A stretch of DNA of 64,000 nucleotides. It comes from Antilocapra americana (taxonomy: Eukaryota > Chordata > Mammalia > Artiodactyla > Antilocapridae). The DNA lies in contig ML660774.1 of the NCBI GenBank assembly GCA_007570785.1, positions 12,058,476 through 12,122,475 of the forward strand. Reading direction: 5' to 3'. This document shows positions 46,182 to 57,810 of this stretch, piece by piece (within the stretch, counting starts at the first letter, position 1; each line of letters starts with the position of its first letter). The translations under genes and the position numbers were made by a program. The notes beneath the pieces are model-generated. The model was not told where the DNA came from. It did not search any database and worked only from the letters and a program-made list of their open reading frames with translations.

Positions 46182-46297
46182 AGTCCTTTGGCCATGCTGC
46201 ATGGCATATGGGAATTTAGTTCCCTGACCAGGGATTGAACCTCGGCCCCTTGCATTGTCAGCACAGTCTTAACCAATGGATTACCAGGGAAGTCTCT
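46182..46297 (-). mobile_element. CHR-type SINE
   Basis: 'gccatgctgcatggcatatg', 'ttccctgaccagggattgaa' and 'aaccaatggattaccaggg' are the complement of a CHR-type SINE body and head. Confidence 0.85.
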
Positions 46298-46329
46298 GGA
46301 TTCAAAGACTTTTGACTAGTCTTGCCCTA

Positions 46330-46604
46330 TAGAACATTCTGCAATAATGGACATATTTAATATGGTAGCCACTGGCACATGTGGCTATTTAAATTTGAAA
46401 CATATTGGAAAGTGCCATTCTAGACTGTTACTTTTCAGTGTGATTCTTATACCAGTAGCATCAACACCCTGCAGGACCTTGCTATAAATGTCAAGACTAG
46501 CAGGCTCTATTCTAGGTTTACTGAATCAGAACTCACATTTTCACATGATTTTACATTCAGATTTGAGATATACATTTAAGTTTGCAAAGCACTACCACAT
46601 AAGG
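46330..46604 (-). mobile_element. MER5A and a second old DNA-transposon fragment
   Basis: 46425-46604 follows MER5A in reverse: 'agtagcatcaacaccctgc' then 'tttactgaatcagaactcac'. Just before it, 46330-46420 ('tagccactggcacatgtggc') resembles another old MER-type hAT remnant, with family not assigned. Both are diverged. Confidence 0.6.
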
Positions 46605-46932
46605 TGGGCTTCCCTGGTAGCTCTGCTGGTGAAGAATCCACCTGCAATGCAGAAGACCCTGGTTTGATTCCTGGGTCAGGAAGATCTCCTAGAGAAGGGA
46701 TAGGCTACCTACTCCAGTATTCATAAGCTTCCCTCATGGCTCAGACAGTAAAGAATTGACCTGCAATGCAGGAGACCAGGGTTTGATCCCTTGGTTGGGA
46801 AGATCCCCTAGAGGAAGGCATGCAAATCAATCCAGTATTTTTACCTGTAGAATCCCCATGGACCTAAGAGCCTGTCCGGCTACAGTCCATGGAATCGCAA
46901 AGTCAGGCATGACTGAGTGACTAAGCACAGCA
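46605..46932 (+). mobile_element. Bov-tA SINE pair (two heads in tandem)
   Basis: A first head at 46605-46725 ('gggcttccctggtagctctg') is followed by a second head at 46728 ('aagcttccctcatggctcag') and a Bov-A body to 46932. Confidence 0.9.
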
Positions 46933-46960
46933 CTGTATAAGATACAGCTTCTGCACTAGT

Positions 46961-47150
46961 TGGCTTCCTTGGTGGCTCAGTGGTATAGAATCTGCTTGCA
47001 GTGCAGGAGACCTGAGTTTGATCCCTGGAGGAGGGCAGGGAATCCACTCCAGTATTCTTATCTGGAGAATCCCTTGGACAGAGAAGACTGGCAGGCTAAA
47101 GTCCATAGAGTTGCAAAGAGTCAGACACGACTGCAATGACTGAGCATGCA
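46961..47150 (+). mobile_element. Bov-tA SINE
   Basis: 'tggcttccttggtggctcag' to 'gtcagacacgactgcaatgac'. It is separated by only 28 bp from the preceding SINE pair. Confidence 0.92.
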
Positions 47151-47505
47151 TGCACACTAATTAATGATATTCATTATTTTAATACACATGATGAATTTCA
47201 TCACAACCATTTTATTTAAGGGAGCTGGGTAAGGTGGGTACTTCAATTCTGGTTGGATGTCAGTTTTTATTCGTTGCTAAATGTGAGCTGCGGATTAGTT
47301 GTTTTCCCTTGTGAAAAAAAAATAACAAATGTACAGACAAACAGACTTGACAAATGAAATGTGAAGGTTATAAATAACCAGAAAAGTTACATAAAATTTG
47401 AACTATTTGTCATAAGCAACTGTATGAAAGTAATATCATTAAATGAAATATTACAGAAGAGCATATTGAAGCAGGCCTTCAAAATGAGGCAGTTTTAACC
47501 TATTT
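47151..47505. other. AT-rich unique spacer
   Basis: No gene or repeat recognised. Confidence 0.5.
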
Positions 47506-47517
47506 AATGAGCTTTTA

Positions 47518-48213
47518 AAAACTCAACATTCAAAAAGCTAAGGTCATGGCATCCGGTCCCATCACTTCATGGCAAATAGATGAGGAAACAATGAAAACAG
47601 TGGGAGACTTTATTTTCTTGGGTTCCAAAATCACTGCAGATGGTGACTGCAGCCATGAAATTAAAAGATGCTTGCTTCTTGGAGGAAAAGCTATGACCAA
47701 CCTAGGCAGCATATTAAAAAGCAGAGACATTACTTTGCTGACAAACGTCCATCTAGTCAAAGCTATTGTTTTTCCAGTAGTCACATACGGATGTGAGAGT
47801 TGGACTGTAAAGAAAGCAGAGTGCCAAAGAATTGATGCTTTTGAACTGTGGTGTTTGAGAAGACTCTTGAGAATCCCTTGGACTGCAAGAAGATCAAACC
47901 GGTCAATCCTGAAGGAAATCAGTCCTGAATATTCATTGGAAGGACTGATGTTGAAGCTGAAGCTCAAATACTTTGGGCACCTGATATGAAGAGCTGACTC
48001 ATTAGAAAAGACCCTGATGCTGGCAAAGATTGAAGGCAGGAGGAGAAGGTGACAACAGGATGAGATGGTTGGATGGCATCACTGACTCAATGGAAATGAG
48101 TTTGAGCAAACTCCTGGAGTTGGTGATGGATAGGGAAGCCTGGTGTGCTGCAGTCCGTGGGGTCGCAAAGAATCGGACAAGACTGAGTGACTGAACTGAA
48201 CTGAACTGAACTG
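47518..48213 (+). mobile_element. BovB LINE 3' fragment
   Basis: RT tail to 3' end, ending in (ctgaa)n at about 48190-48213. An open stretch at 47546-47989 retains 'TVKKAECQRIDAFELWCLRR'. An imperfect direct repeat (aatgagcttttaaa / aatgagcctttcta, 47506-47519 and 48214-48227) probably marks the target-site duplication. Confidence 0.93.
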
Positions 48214-48284
48214 AATGAGCCTTTCTAAATTCTTGATCAGAGGAGTACAAAATACTAAGAATTTCATGTTAAGATTATCTTAGA

Positions 48285-48365
48285 ATCACAAAGTAGATCT
48301 GGAAGGGACTTTGGATAATTTCTAGTTCAATATCTGAATTTAAACAATGAAGTAGTTAATATCAG
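48285..48365 (+). repeat. MIR-like fragment
   Basis: 'ctggaagggactttggataa' and the following segment recall a MIR3-type motif (agggaccttagagatcatc). Short and diverged. Confidence 0.4.
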
Positions 48366-48694
48366 AGTAAGATCTTATTTCAAGGCTTAATCATAGTTTT
48401 CTGTAATTGTCACTTAATCAGATTAAACTCTTCATGGTTGCATTTTACTAGGACTTGATAATTTAACAACTCTCAGTTCTTATCTTCATTAAAATGCTTT
48501 TTCCTTTTCTCTTCTCCTCTGAAAACTTGCCATTTTACTCCATCAAACTGTGTCTGTTTATCGAAGTCTTCTTAGACAACTGTACATTGTTCACCCTGAA
48601 GTTCCATTATTGCCATTATATTAGTTTCCAGTTCCAGAGAGCTATATAACTCTCTCTCTATGTTTTTGCTTCTGCTATTTGCTTGATGAAAATC

Positions 48695-48830
48695 TTCAAG
48701 AGATAGCATTTATCCATCACTTACTACGTACAAAGCTTTTTGAAATGCTAGTTTCTCCCTTAATCTTCACAATGGCATTTGAGGGTAGTGATCTCATTTT
48801 ATAATTGGGAAAATAGAGGATTTTTTTCTC
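48695..48830 (+). repeat. MIR SINE
   Basis: 'cacttactacgtacaaagc', 'cttaatcttcacaatggca' and 'ctcattttataattgggaa' follow MIR order. Confidence 0.75.
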
Positions 48831-50866
48831 TCTTATTGTTTATCAAATAAGAAAATGTCACCCAGGGGGTGCCCTCTGCATGCATGTTACTATGATTAGA
48901 ATTATTTATTCTTTCATCTCTTCTATTAGATTTGAAATGACTTTAGGCTTAAGCTGTGCCTTTCCACTTTGTAGCCTCCCACAGCCTCTGCCCTGTGTTC
49001 CAAGAGTTATCCATACTTAGTTCTGAGTGGCCAGATGATTACTTTTGTCTGTTAAGAGCAATTGTTTATTGAGTTCATGTCAAGCAGCAGCAGAACTGAC
49101 ATTTGCTAGCAAGTGGGAGCTGCAGCGTAAGCCAGCACATGCGTCATCACGGGGCGGTCACTATGCTGTGGCTGCTCTGGAAGCGATGTGCTGGTCACCT
49201 CGCTGCCACTGCCCAGAGCTTTGCCAGGTATTCCCGGCTGTCCCGTAGCTGGCTCTTTACTATCGATCATTCACCAGAAGTAAACCTCGTACAGTGGTCA
49301 TCTTTCAAGTGACTTCGAGAAAGATTTGAGGCAGCAGTTACTCAACTTTATTGCCTCACAGACGACAGCACTTTTCGCTTTCATGGGCTGCCAAGCTATA
49401 TAGAGACAATGGGACCAGAAAGAGGACGCACCAGGAGTCGAAAGCGAACTCCACTCCCCGGGGCTTCGGCTCAAGAGCTGCCTTTTAGATTTCTGTGTTT
49501 CATGTAACTCTCTGATGCTGGCAGCTGTGAAGAGCAACGTGACCCCCTTTATCACCTGTTCATGTTAACACAGAAGTTCACAGCATCGTTCCTTGTCAAA
49601 AGGACTCTGCTAGATAGAAGAACCTAACTGCTTATTTTGCCAGGCTGAAATTAACGACCCAGGGGGAGGAGAGCACCACGCAAATCCTGCAGGGAGAGTA
49701 TATCACGAAGGCAACCCATGGCACAGAGAGCCCTGGGCACAGCTCGCTGGATCTCAGATTTCTCTGTTACCACATATTTATGTTTTCTGTGGACAATGGG
49801 TGCCCAAGGTGTCATTTGAATAGGGACACATTTCTCTCTCTCTTTTTTTCTTTTTAAATAATCCAGGGTTGCTGCTATCAATAGAGACAAGTGTATTAAG
49901 TGCATCTTAAAGGAACTCTTCAAATGAATACAGCAGTCGTTATGTGATCCTGAAGGAAGACTTTTATCTCACTCTCTATTACTCTGACAGTGTTTTATAG
50001 TGCATTAGGCTAATTTGACTTACAATATTCTGGGATACAACAGCATTTCAAATTGTTTCAGGAAATTCGGTCTGCTTTACATGATTGTGTACTTAGCTGT
50101 GGAGGCTCTAATGTAAGATTTCTGGCAGTTGAAAACAAAGAACCCGGAAGGTGATTTCCAGGGTTCCATTTAGGTTGAGGGTGAAATGAAAGAAATATAT
50201 TCCTGTGAGTTATCTGTATGAGATTCAGTGATAATTATAACCTTAATTAGAATTAAGGAGAGGACTGATGTGGCAGCTCTGTTTTACAACTAATAGCAGA
50301 GATATTACATAGTTTGTCAAAGGTTGTGATGCTTAGAGGCTGATGTGCTAGAACCAATCTAACAAAAGAAAAATGAGTATTATTTTAGGGACAAAAATTT
50401 TAAGGAGTAAAGAAGTTGGAAGCAGTGAGATTTAGCACTAGGATTTTTAAGGTTCTATATATTTTTTTCTTAGATAACCCTAAAGTTAGATAATTATACA
50501 TGACTTGTATAATCATAAAAGTTATCCTAAGAATTATTGCAGATTTAACCTATGAATGTTGTAACTTATTTTCTTACATTTTTTAAAAAGCAAACTTTTT
50601 TAGGTTTTTTAAATCATATTTGACTAAGCAATAAACTATTTGATTAAAATATAAAAATTTAGTGTAGTATGATTTTTTTTATATGAAATAGGATTTATAG
50701 CCAGGTCCATTTTATGATAGTGTCTGTAGTTCAACTGAAGGGTATAGGCAAGAACTCCCATCCACTTCCCCTCCCTCAAAATCTTTTAAAACTCACAGAT
50801 AAAGTTAATATATAACCTATGTAAGATCAGATATGATAATATTATCGTAAAAGAAGAGGACTGTTA
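48831..50866. other. Repeat-poor interval
   Basis: About 2 kb without any repeat I can recognise, which is unusual for this window. It includes the CpG-enriched patch at 49040-49560 and a stretch at 49850-50170 with homeodomain-like TAAT words. No exon was defined. Confidence 0.5.
49040..49560. other. CpG-enriched patch (candidate regulatory or exonic DNA)
   Basis: CpG is far more frequent here than in the flanks: 'gcgtcatcacggggcggtc', 'cctcgctgccactg', 'tatcgatcattc', 'gtcgaaagcgaac', 'ccccggggcttcggc'. No known repeat or protein was recognised. Short open stretches exist on both strands, none longer than 85 codons. It might be a small decayed CpG island, an enhancer or an unannotated exon. 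Confidence 0.3.
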
Positions 50867-50878
50867 ATGGGAGGCCTT

Positions 50879-51431
50879 CAGTTTAGTTCAGTCTTTTCAG
50901 TCATGTCTGACTCTTTGCGACCCATCGACTGCAACATACCAGGCTTGCCTGTCCATCACCAACTCCTGGAGTTTACTCAGACTTATGTCCATTGAGTCAT
51001 TGATGCCATCCAACCATTTTATCCTCTGTTGTCCCCTTCTCCTCCTGCCTTCAATCTTTCCCAGCATCAGGATCTTTTCCAATGAGTCAATTCTTTGCAT
51101 CAGGTGGCCAAAATATTACAGCTTCATCTTCAGCATCAGTCCTTCCAGTGAATATTCAGGACTAATTTCCTTCAGGATTGACTGGTTTGATCTCCTTGCA
51201 GTCCAAGGGACTCTCAAGAGTCTTCTCCAACACCACAGTTCAAAAGCATCAATTCTGCAGTATTCAGCTTTCTTTATGGCACAACTCATCCGTACATGAC
51301 TACTGGAAAAACTATAGCTTTGACTAGATGGACCTTTGCTGGCAAAGTAAAGTCTCTGCTTTTTAATGTGCTGTCTAGGTTTTTCATAGTTTTTCTTCCA
51401 AGGAGCAAGTGTCTTAATTTCATGGCTGTAG
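50879..51431 (-). mobile_element. BovB LINE 3' fragment with perfect TSD
   Basis: Complement of the BovB 3' region, starting with the terminus 'cagtttagttcagtc' and ending 'taatttcatggctgtag'. The target-site duplication 'atgggaggcctt' is a perfect 12 bp (50867-50878 and 51432-51443). Confidence 0.96.
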
Positions 51432-51443
51432 ATGGGAGGCCTT

Positions 51444-51689
51444 AAAAAAGTCAAAATAATGTGAGATGACCAATAGGAATGTTTGCATAGCATTTTCTCT
51501 TGAGAGATTTGTGAAGCTGTGTGTAGCTTTGATGGGAGAAGAGATCAGTGATGCATTAGTACTGCTTTTCATGGGCCACACAGTTAGGAAAGGTGAGATA
51601 TTATTCTTTTATTTGCCTTTTATTTGCTGAAGTTGTAAGTGAAATGGTGTCTTGATTCTCAGCCAAAATACAGAGAATTCGAGTTCATC
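51444..51689. other. Unique spacer
   Basis: No gene or repeat recognised. Confidence 0.4.
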
Positions 51690-52450
51690 AGGCTGACATA
51701 GATTGATGAAAATGTAAGTGGCTATTCCTACCAGTGTGAGAGTTCCTTCCAATTTCCCCAAATCCTTACCAACACTCAGGACTGTCTGACTTTTGTCAGT
51801 GGCATCCTAGCTGGTGTAAAGTGAGATTTCACTGTGGTTTTAATCTCCATTTCCCCAGTGACAAATAATGTTGGGTATCTCTTCATATGTGTATTAGCCA
51901 TTCCTATATCTTCTTTGGTGAAATATCTATTCAGTTGTTTTGACCACTTTTTATTGGGTTGCTTACCTTTTAAATTATTGAGCAGCATGAATTCTTTATT
52001 CTAAATACATGTCCCTTATTGGACATATGATTTCATTTGTTTTTTCCCTATTCTGTGGCTTGTCTTTTTACTTTTTTGATGGCCTGTTTTGAAGTGCAAA
52101 GGTTTTGAGTTTTGATGAAGTCTAGTTGGTTAATGTTTTCTTTTTTTAATATGTTTGATATATTGAAAATTATTACCAAATAATAATTTGGTAATGATAA
52201 CTAAAAATAATTGCCAAATACCATAATCTAATACCACCAAGATTTACACTTATGCTTTCTTCTAAGAGTTTTATAGTTTATATCTAGATCTGTGACACAT
52301 TTCAAGTTACTTTTTGTGTATGGTGTGAGATGAGGGTTCATATTCATCCATCTTCATGAAAATGTCTGACTGTCCCAGCATAATTTTTGGAAAAGGCTAT
52401 TCTTCCCCTATTGGAATATCTTGGGACCTTTGTCCACAAAGAGTTTCTTA
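51690..52450 (-). mobile_element. Old L1 LINE, ORF2 3' end and 3' UTR
   Basis: Antisense L1 phrases: 'tcttctttggtgaaatatct', 'gttttgagttttgatgaagt' and 'ctattcttcccctattgga'. A short peptide 'RYFTKEDIGMANTHMKRYP' on the minus strand is the L1 ORF2 C-terminal region. Diverged. Confidence 0.85.
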
Positions 52451-52689
52451 TTGGATATAATTCTCATTACAAAATAATGTGCATATAGTATGTGGCTACA
52501 TACTATAGTCAGTATCTTTATTATGCCCATAAAACAACCTAGATGTAAATGCTAAACAAGGCATTATACTATTTTGCTAACTCTTTGTTGTGTGTAGGGC
52601 ACATTTAAAATGCAGGAGAGTGCAAGTATAGTTATGGACTGTGATAAGTCCTAAAATGATTTTTATTATTATTAGTAGTAGTTCAGTAA
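52451..52689. other. AT-rich unique spacer
   Basis: No gene or repeat recognised. Confidence 0.4.
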
Positions 52690-52890
52690 GGTTTTCCTGG
52701 TGGCAGTGGTAAAGAATCCACCTGCCAATGCAGGAGATATGGGTTTCATCCTTGGGTTGGGAGTATCTTCTTGAGAAGGAAATGGCAACCTACTCTAGTA
52801 TTCTTGCCTGGGAAATCCCATAGACAGTAGAGTCTGGCAGGCTATAGTCCATGGGGTCACAAAAGAGTCGGGCATGACATAGCAACTAAA
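52690..52890 (+). mobile_element. Bov-tA SINE
   Basis: 'gttttcctggtggcagtgg' through 'gaaggaaatggcaacctac' to 'gacatagcaactaaa'. Confidence 0.92.
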
Positions 52891-53000
52891 ATAAAAATTT
52901 TTACACTGATTTTATAATTTTTAAACCTGTAAAATACTGTTATGGTCATATTAACAACTTATGTTTATTGTAAAAAGAAGCTGCATAACAAAAGTCTTTT

Positions 53001-56000
53001 CAGTCAGTCAGTCAGTTCAGTTGCTCAAACATGTCTGACTTTGAGATGCCATGGAGTGCAGCACACCAGGCCACCCTGTCCATCACCAGCTCCCGGAGCT
53101 TACTCAAACTCATGTTCATTGAGTTGGTGATGCCATCCAACCATCTCATCCTCTGTTGTCCCCTTCTCCTACTGCCCCCAATTCTTTCAGCATTAGAGTC
53201 TTTTCCAATGAGTCAACTCTTCACATGAGGTGGCCAAAGTACTGGAGTTTCAGCTTCAACACGGATTCTTCCAGTGAATATTCAGGACCAATTTCCTTTA
53301 AGATTGACTGGTTGGATCTTGTTGAATGTCTTGTTGATGTTCAAAAGCATCAATTCTGTAGTGCTAAGCTTTCTTCTTGGTTCAACTCTCACATCCATAC
53401 ATGACTACTAGAAAAACCGTAAGCTTGACTAGATGGACCTTTGTTGGCAAAGTAATGTCTCTGCTTTTTAATATGCTATCTAGGTTGGTCATAACTTTTC
53501 TTCTAAGGAGCAAGTGTCTTTTAATTTCATGGCTGCAGCCACCATCTGCAGAGATTTGGAGCCCCCCAAAATAAAGTCTCTCACTGTTTCCCCATCTATT
53601 TGCCATGAAGTGATGGGACTGGATGACATGATCTTAGTTTTCTGAATGTTGTGCTTTAAGCCAACTTTTTCACTCTCCTCTTTCACTTTCATCAAGAGGC
53701 TCTTTAGTTCTTCTTCACTTTCTGCCATAAGGATGGTGTCATCTGCATAACTGAGGGTATTGATATTACTCCTGGAAATCTGGATTCCAGCTTGTGCCAC
53801 GTCCAGCCCAGTGTTTCTCATGATGTACTCTGCATATAAGTTAAATAAGCAGGGTGACAGTATACAGCCTTGACGTGCTCCTTTCCCTATTTGGAATCAA
53901 TCTGTTGTTCCATGTCCAGTTCTAACTGTTGCTCCCTGACTTACATACAGATTTCTCAGGAGGCAGGTCAGGTGGTCTGGTATTCGCATCTCTTTAAGAA
54001 TTTTCCACATTTTTGTGGTGATCCACACAGTCAAAGGCTTTGGCATAGTCAATAAAGCAGAAATAGATGTTTTTCTGGAACTCTCTTGCTTTTTCGATAA
54101 TCCAGTGGATGTTGGTAATTTGATCTCTGGTTCCTCTGCCTTTTCTAAAACCAGCTTGAACATCTGGAAATTCACAGTTCACATATTGCTGAAGTCTGGC
54201 TTAGAGAATTTTGAGCATTACTTTACTAGCATGTGAGATGAGTGCAGTTGTGTGGTAGTTTGAGCATTCTTCGGCATTGCCTTTCTTTAAGATTGGAGTG
54301 AAAACTGACCTTTTCCAGTCCTGTGGCCACTGCTGGGTTTTCCAAGTTTGCTGGTATATTGAGTACAGCACTTTCACAGCATCATCTTTCAGGATTTGAA
54401 ACAGTTCAACTGGAATTCCATCACCTCCACTAGCTTTGTTTGTAGTGATGCTTCCTAAGGCCCACTTGACTTCACATTCCAGGATGTCTGGCTCTAGATG
54501 AGTGATCACACCATCGTGATCATCTGAGTCGTGAAGACCAATTTTGTATAGTTCTTCTGTGTGTTTTTGCCTCCTCTTTTTAATATCTTCTGCTTCTGTT
54601 AGGTCCATAACTTTCTGTCCTTTATTGAGCCCATCTTTGCATGAAGTGTTCCCTTGGTATCTCTAATTTTCTTGAAGACATCTCTAGTCTTTCCCATTCT
54701 GTTGTTTTCTTCTGTTTCTTTGCACTGATCACTGAGAAAGGCTTTCTTATCTGTTCTTGCTATTCTTTGGAACTCTGGATTCAAATGGGAATATCTTTCC
54801 TTTTCTCCTTTGCTTTTTGTGTCTTTTCACAGCTGTTTGTAAGGCCTCTTCAGACTGCCATCTGCTTTTTTGCACTTCTTTTTCTTGGGGATGGTCTTGA
54901 TCCCTGTCTCCTGTATAGTGTTATGAACCTCTGTCCATAGGTCATCAGGCACTCTGTCTATCAGATCTAGTCCCTTAAATCTATTTCTCACTTCCACTGT
55001 ATAATCATAATGGATTTTATTTAGGTCATACCTGAATGGTCTAGTGTTTTTCCCTACTTTCTTCAATTTAAGTCTGAATTTGGCAATAAGGAGTTCATAA
55101 TCTGAGCCAAAGTCAGGTCTCAGTCTTGTTTTTGCTGACTGTATAGAGCTTCTCCATCTTTGGCTGCAAAGAATATAATCAATCTGATTTTGATGTTGAC
55201 CATCTGGTGATGTCCCTGTGTAGAGTCTTCTCTTGTGTTGTTGGAAGAGGGTGTTTGCTATGACCAGTGCATTCTCTTGGCAAAACTCTGCTAGCCTTCA
55301 CTCTGCTTCATTCTGTACTCCAAGGCTAAATTTGCCTGTTACTCCAGGTGTTTCTTGACTTCCTACTTTTGGATTCCAGTCCACTATAATGACAAGGACA
55401 TCTCTTTTGGGTGTTAGTTCTAAAAGATCTTGTAGGTCTTCACAGAACCATTCAACTTCAGCTTCTTCAGCATTACTGGTCGAGATATTGACTTGGATTA
55501 CCGTGATATTGAATGGTTTGCCTTGGAAACGAACAGAGATCATTTTGTCGTTTTTGAGATTGCATCCAAGTCTGTATTTCTGACTCTTTTGTGGTCTCTG
55601 AGGGCTACTCCATTTCTTCTAAGGGATTCTTGCCCACAGTAGTAGATATAGTGGTCATCTGAGTTAATTTCACCCCTTCCCTTCCATTTTAGTTCACTGG
55701 TTATTAAAATATCAATGCTCACTCTTGCCATCTCTTGGGTGACCAGGTCCAATTTGCCTTGATTCATGGACCTACCATTCCAGGTTCCTATGCAATACTA
55801 CTCTTTCCAGCACCGGACTTTGCTTCTATCACCAGTCACATCCAAAACTGGGTGTTGTTTTTGCTTTGGCTCCGTTTCTTCATTCTTTCCAGAGTTATTT
55901 CTCCACTGATCTCCAGTAGCATATTGGGCACCTAGCTACCCGGGGAGTTCACGTTTCAGTGTCCTATCTTTTTGTCTTTTTGTACTGTTCATGGGGTTCT

Positions 56001-56420
56001 CAAGGCAAGAATACTGAAGTGATTTTTCATTCCCTCTCCAGCGGGCCACATTTCGTCAGAACTCTCCACCATTTCCTGTCCATCTTGGATGACACTACAC
56101 GGCATGGCTCATAGTTTCATTGAATTAGACAAGGCTGTGGTCTGTGTGATCAGATTGGTTAGTTTTCTGTGATTGCAGTTTTCAGTCTGTCTGCCCTCTG
56201 ATGGAGAAGGATAAGAAACTTCTGGAAGCTTTTTGATGGGAGAGACTGACAGGGGGAAACTGGGTCTTGTTCTAATGGGCGGGGCCATGCTCAGTAAATC
56301 TTTAATCCAATTTTCTGTTGATGGGTGGAGCTGTGTTCTCTCCCCACTATTTACCTGAGGCCAAACTATGATGGAGGCAATGAAGGTAATGGCAACATCC
56401 TTCAAAAGATCCCATGCAAT
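53001..56420 (-). mobile_element. BovB LINE, long copy, inactivated
   Basis: The 3' end at the left has (cagt)n at 53001-53018. Going right: RT with intact YADD at 53738-53749; linker (54201-54784, 'NKASGGDGIP' and 'KKAFLSDQCKE'); endonuclease core (55298-55543, 'DWNPKVGSQETPGV') and 'ITSELKWKG' (55540-55767); then about 0.5 kb of 5' UTR. A deletion near 53325-53340 and several frameshifts break the ORF. It ends about 7 bp before the LTR at 56427. Confidence 0.95.
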
Positions 56421-56426
56421 GTCTTT

Positions 56427-56995
56427 TGCTATGGTCTAAATGTTTGTGTCTTCCTAAAAGTCATAGTTGGAGTCTAACGCCTAGGTGATTTCCATGGAAT
56501 CTATGGAAAGTAATTAGTTCATGAGGGTGAAGCCCTCAAAAATGGAATTGCATGTGTATGTGTTTAGTTGCTCAGTCATATCTGACTCTGCAACCCCATG
56601 GACTGTAGCCTGCCCGGCACCTCTGTCCAAGGGGATTCTCCAGGCAAGAATACTGGAGTGGGTTGCCATGCCCTCCTCCAGGGGATCTTTCTAACCTAGG
56701 GATATAACCCAGCTCTCCCACATTGTGGGTGGATTCTTTACCGTCTGAGTCACGAAGGAAGCCCCACAAATAGAATTAGTGGACTTAAAAAGAGTGTTTC
56801 CTTGCCCTGTAGGCCTTGTGAGAATACAGTGAGCAATCTGCAACCCAGGATAGGGCTTTCACCACACCATGCTGGCACCAGATTTCAAATTTGTAGCCTC
56901 CGGTACTGTGAGAAATAGTACAGTATATTTCTGTTGTTTATTAGTTACCCTGTCTATGATATTTTTTTACAGCTGCCCAAATGGACTATGATATC
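56427..56995 (+). mobile_element. MaLR/ERVL-type solo LTR, split by a SINE
   Basis: Starts 'tgctatggtctaaatgtttg', passes 'catgagggtgaagccctca', then after the SINE 'tccttgccctgtaggccttg', 'gtactgtgagaaatagtac' and 'ttctgttgtttattagttac', and ends near 'aatggactatgatat'. These are landmarks of a MaLR LTR in plus orientation. The Bov-tA at 56550-56767 interrupts it. Confidence 0.78.
56550..56767 (-). mobile_element. Bov-tA SINE inside a MaLR LTR
   Basis: Complement of full Bov-tA: 'tagttgctcagtcatatctg' to 'gagtcacgaaggaagccc'. Probable target-site duplication 'aaatggaatt' / 'aaatagaatt' at 56540-56549 and 56768-56777. Confidence 0.93.
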
Positions 56996-57109
56996 CCCTA
57001 ATAGTTCAGTGAAAATGAGTTTATGCAGACTTTAAGTGCTGAGCTAAGAATTGAGAATCTAGCCTATTCTTCTGTAAATGTCTGCATTTCATTTGAAGGT
57101 TAAAGCCAA

Positions 57110-57245
57110 GATGTACTTCATTCTTCTGATTCTAGGCAAGACATTTATCTCTTTTTGCTCTAGTTTTCGTTTCTCTTAAGTAGGACTACTAATGAAATCA
57201 ATCTCAAAAGGTTGTTGTGAGGATTGAATTAGTTCATTTACCTGT
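57110..57245 (+). repeat. MIR SINE fragment
   Basis: 'aggcaagacatttatctctt' and 'aaaggttgttgtgaggattg' match the second half of MIRb. The next SINE breaks it. Confidence 0.7.
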
Positions 57246-57441
57246 GTGTGTTTGTGCTCAATTGTGTCCATCTCTTTGCGACCCCATGGACTGTATCCCA
57301 CCAGGCTCCTCTGTCCGTGGGATTTCCTAGGCAAGATACTGGAGTGGGTTGCCATTTCCTTCTCCAGGGGATCTTTGTGGCCCAGAGATTGAACCCACAT
57401 CTCCTGCATTGGCAGGTGGATTCTTTACCACTGTGCCACCT
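57246..57441 (-). mobile_element. Bov-tA SINE
   Basis: Complement of Bov-tA from 'gtgctcaattgtgtccatc' to 'ttctttaccactgtgccacc'. Confidence 0.93.
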
Positions 57442-57499
57442 GTTAAATACTCTGTTAAATACTAAAAGGAGTACTTGGAGTAGTTAACTCCTTTTGCTC

Positions 57500-57605
57500 A
57501 CTTGAGTATGTATAAGCTCTTTGAGGGCAGTGATTTTTGTTACTTTAATTAATGGGTATATTCTAGTTTCCTAGAAACAGTCCTGACACATTATTGGGTG
57601 CTTAA
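57500..57605 (+). repeat. L2 LINE 3' end fragment
   Basis: 'ataagctctttgagggcagtg' minus one base, then 'acacattattgggtgcttaa', recalls the L2 3' end. Diverged. Confidence 0.55.
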
Positions 57606-57618
57606 ACATGGTGTAGCT

Positions 57619-57810
57619 GGGACTTCCTTGGCGGTCCAGTGTTGGAGCTTCGCCTTCCAGTGCCGGTGGTGCGGGTTTGATCCCTGGTTGGAGAGCTAAA
57701 ATCCCACATACCTCTCAGCCAGAAAACGAAAAGATAAAACAAGCAACATTCTAACAAGTTCAATAAAGACTTTAAAAATGGTCCATATCAAAATAATGTT
57801 TAAAAATTTT
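57619..57810 (+). mobile_element. CHR-type SINE with long tail region
   Basis: 'gggacttccttggcggtcc', 'gggtttgatccctggttgg' and 'aatcccacatacctct', then the family's tail 'aacaagttcaataaagac' and 'tttaaaaatggtccatatc'. Confidence 0.88.

Noticed and set aside
46605..47150. Spaced direct repeats as a CRISPR-like array
   Set aside because: The repeated units are SINE heads in a ruminant genome.
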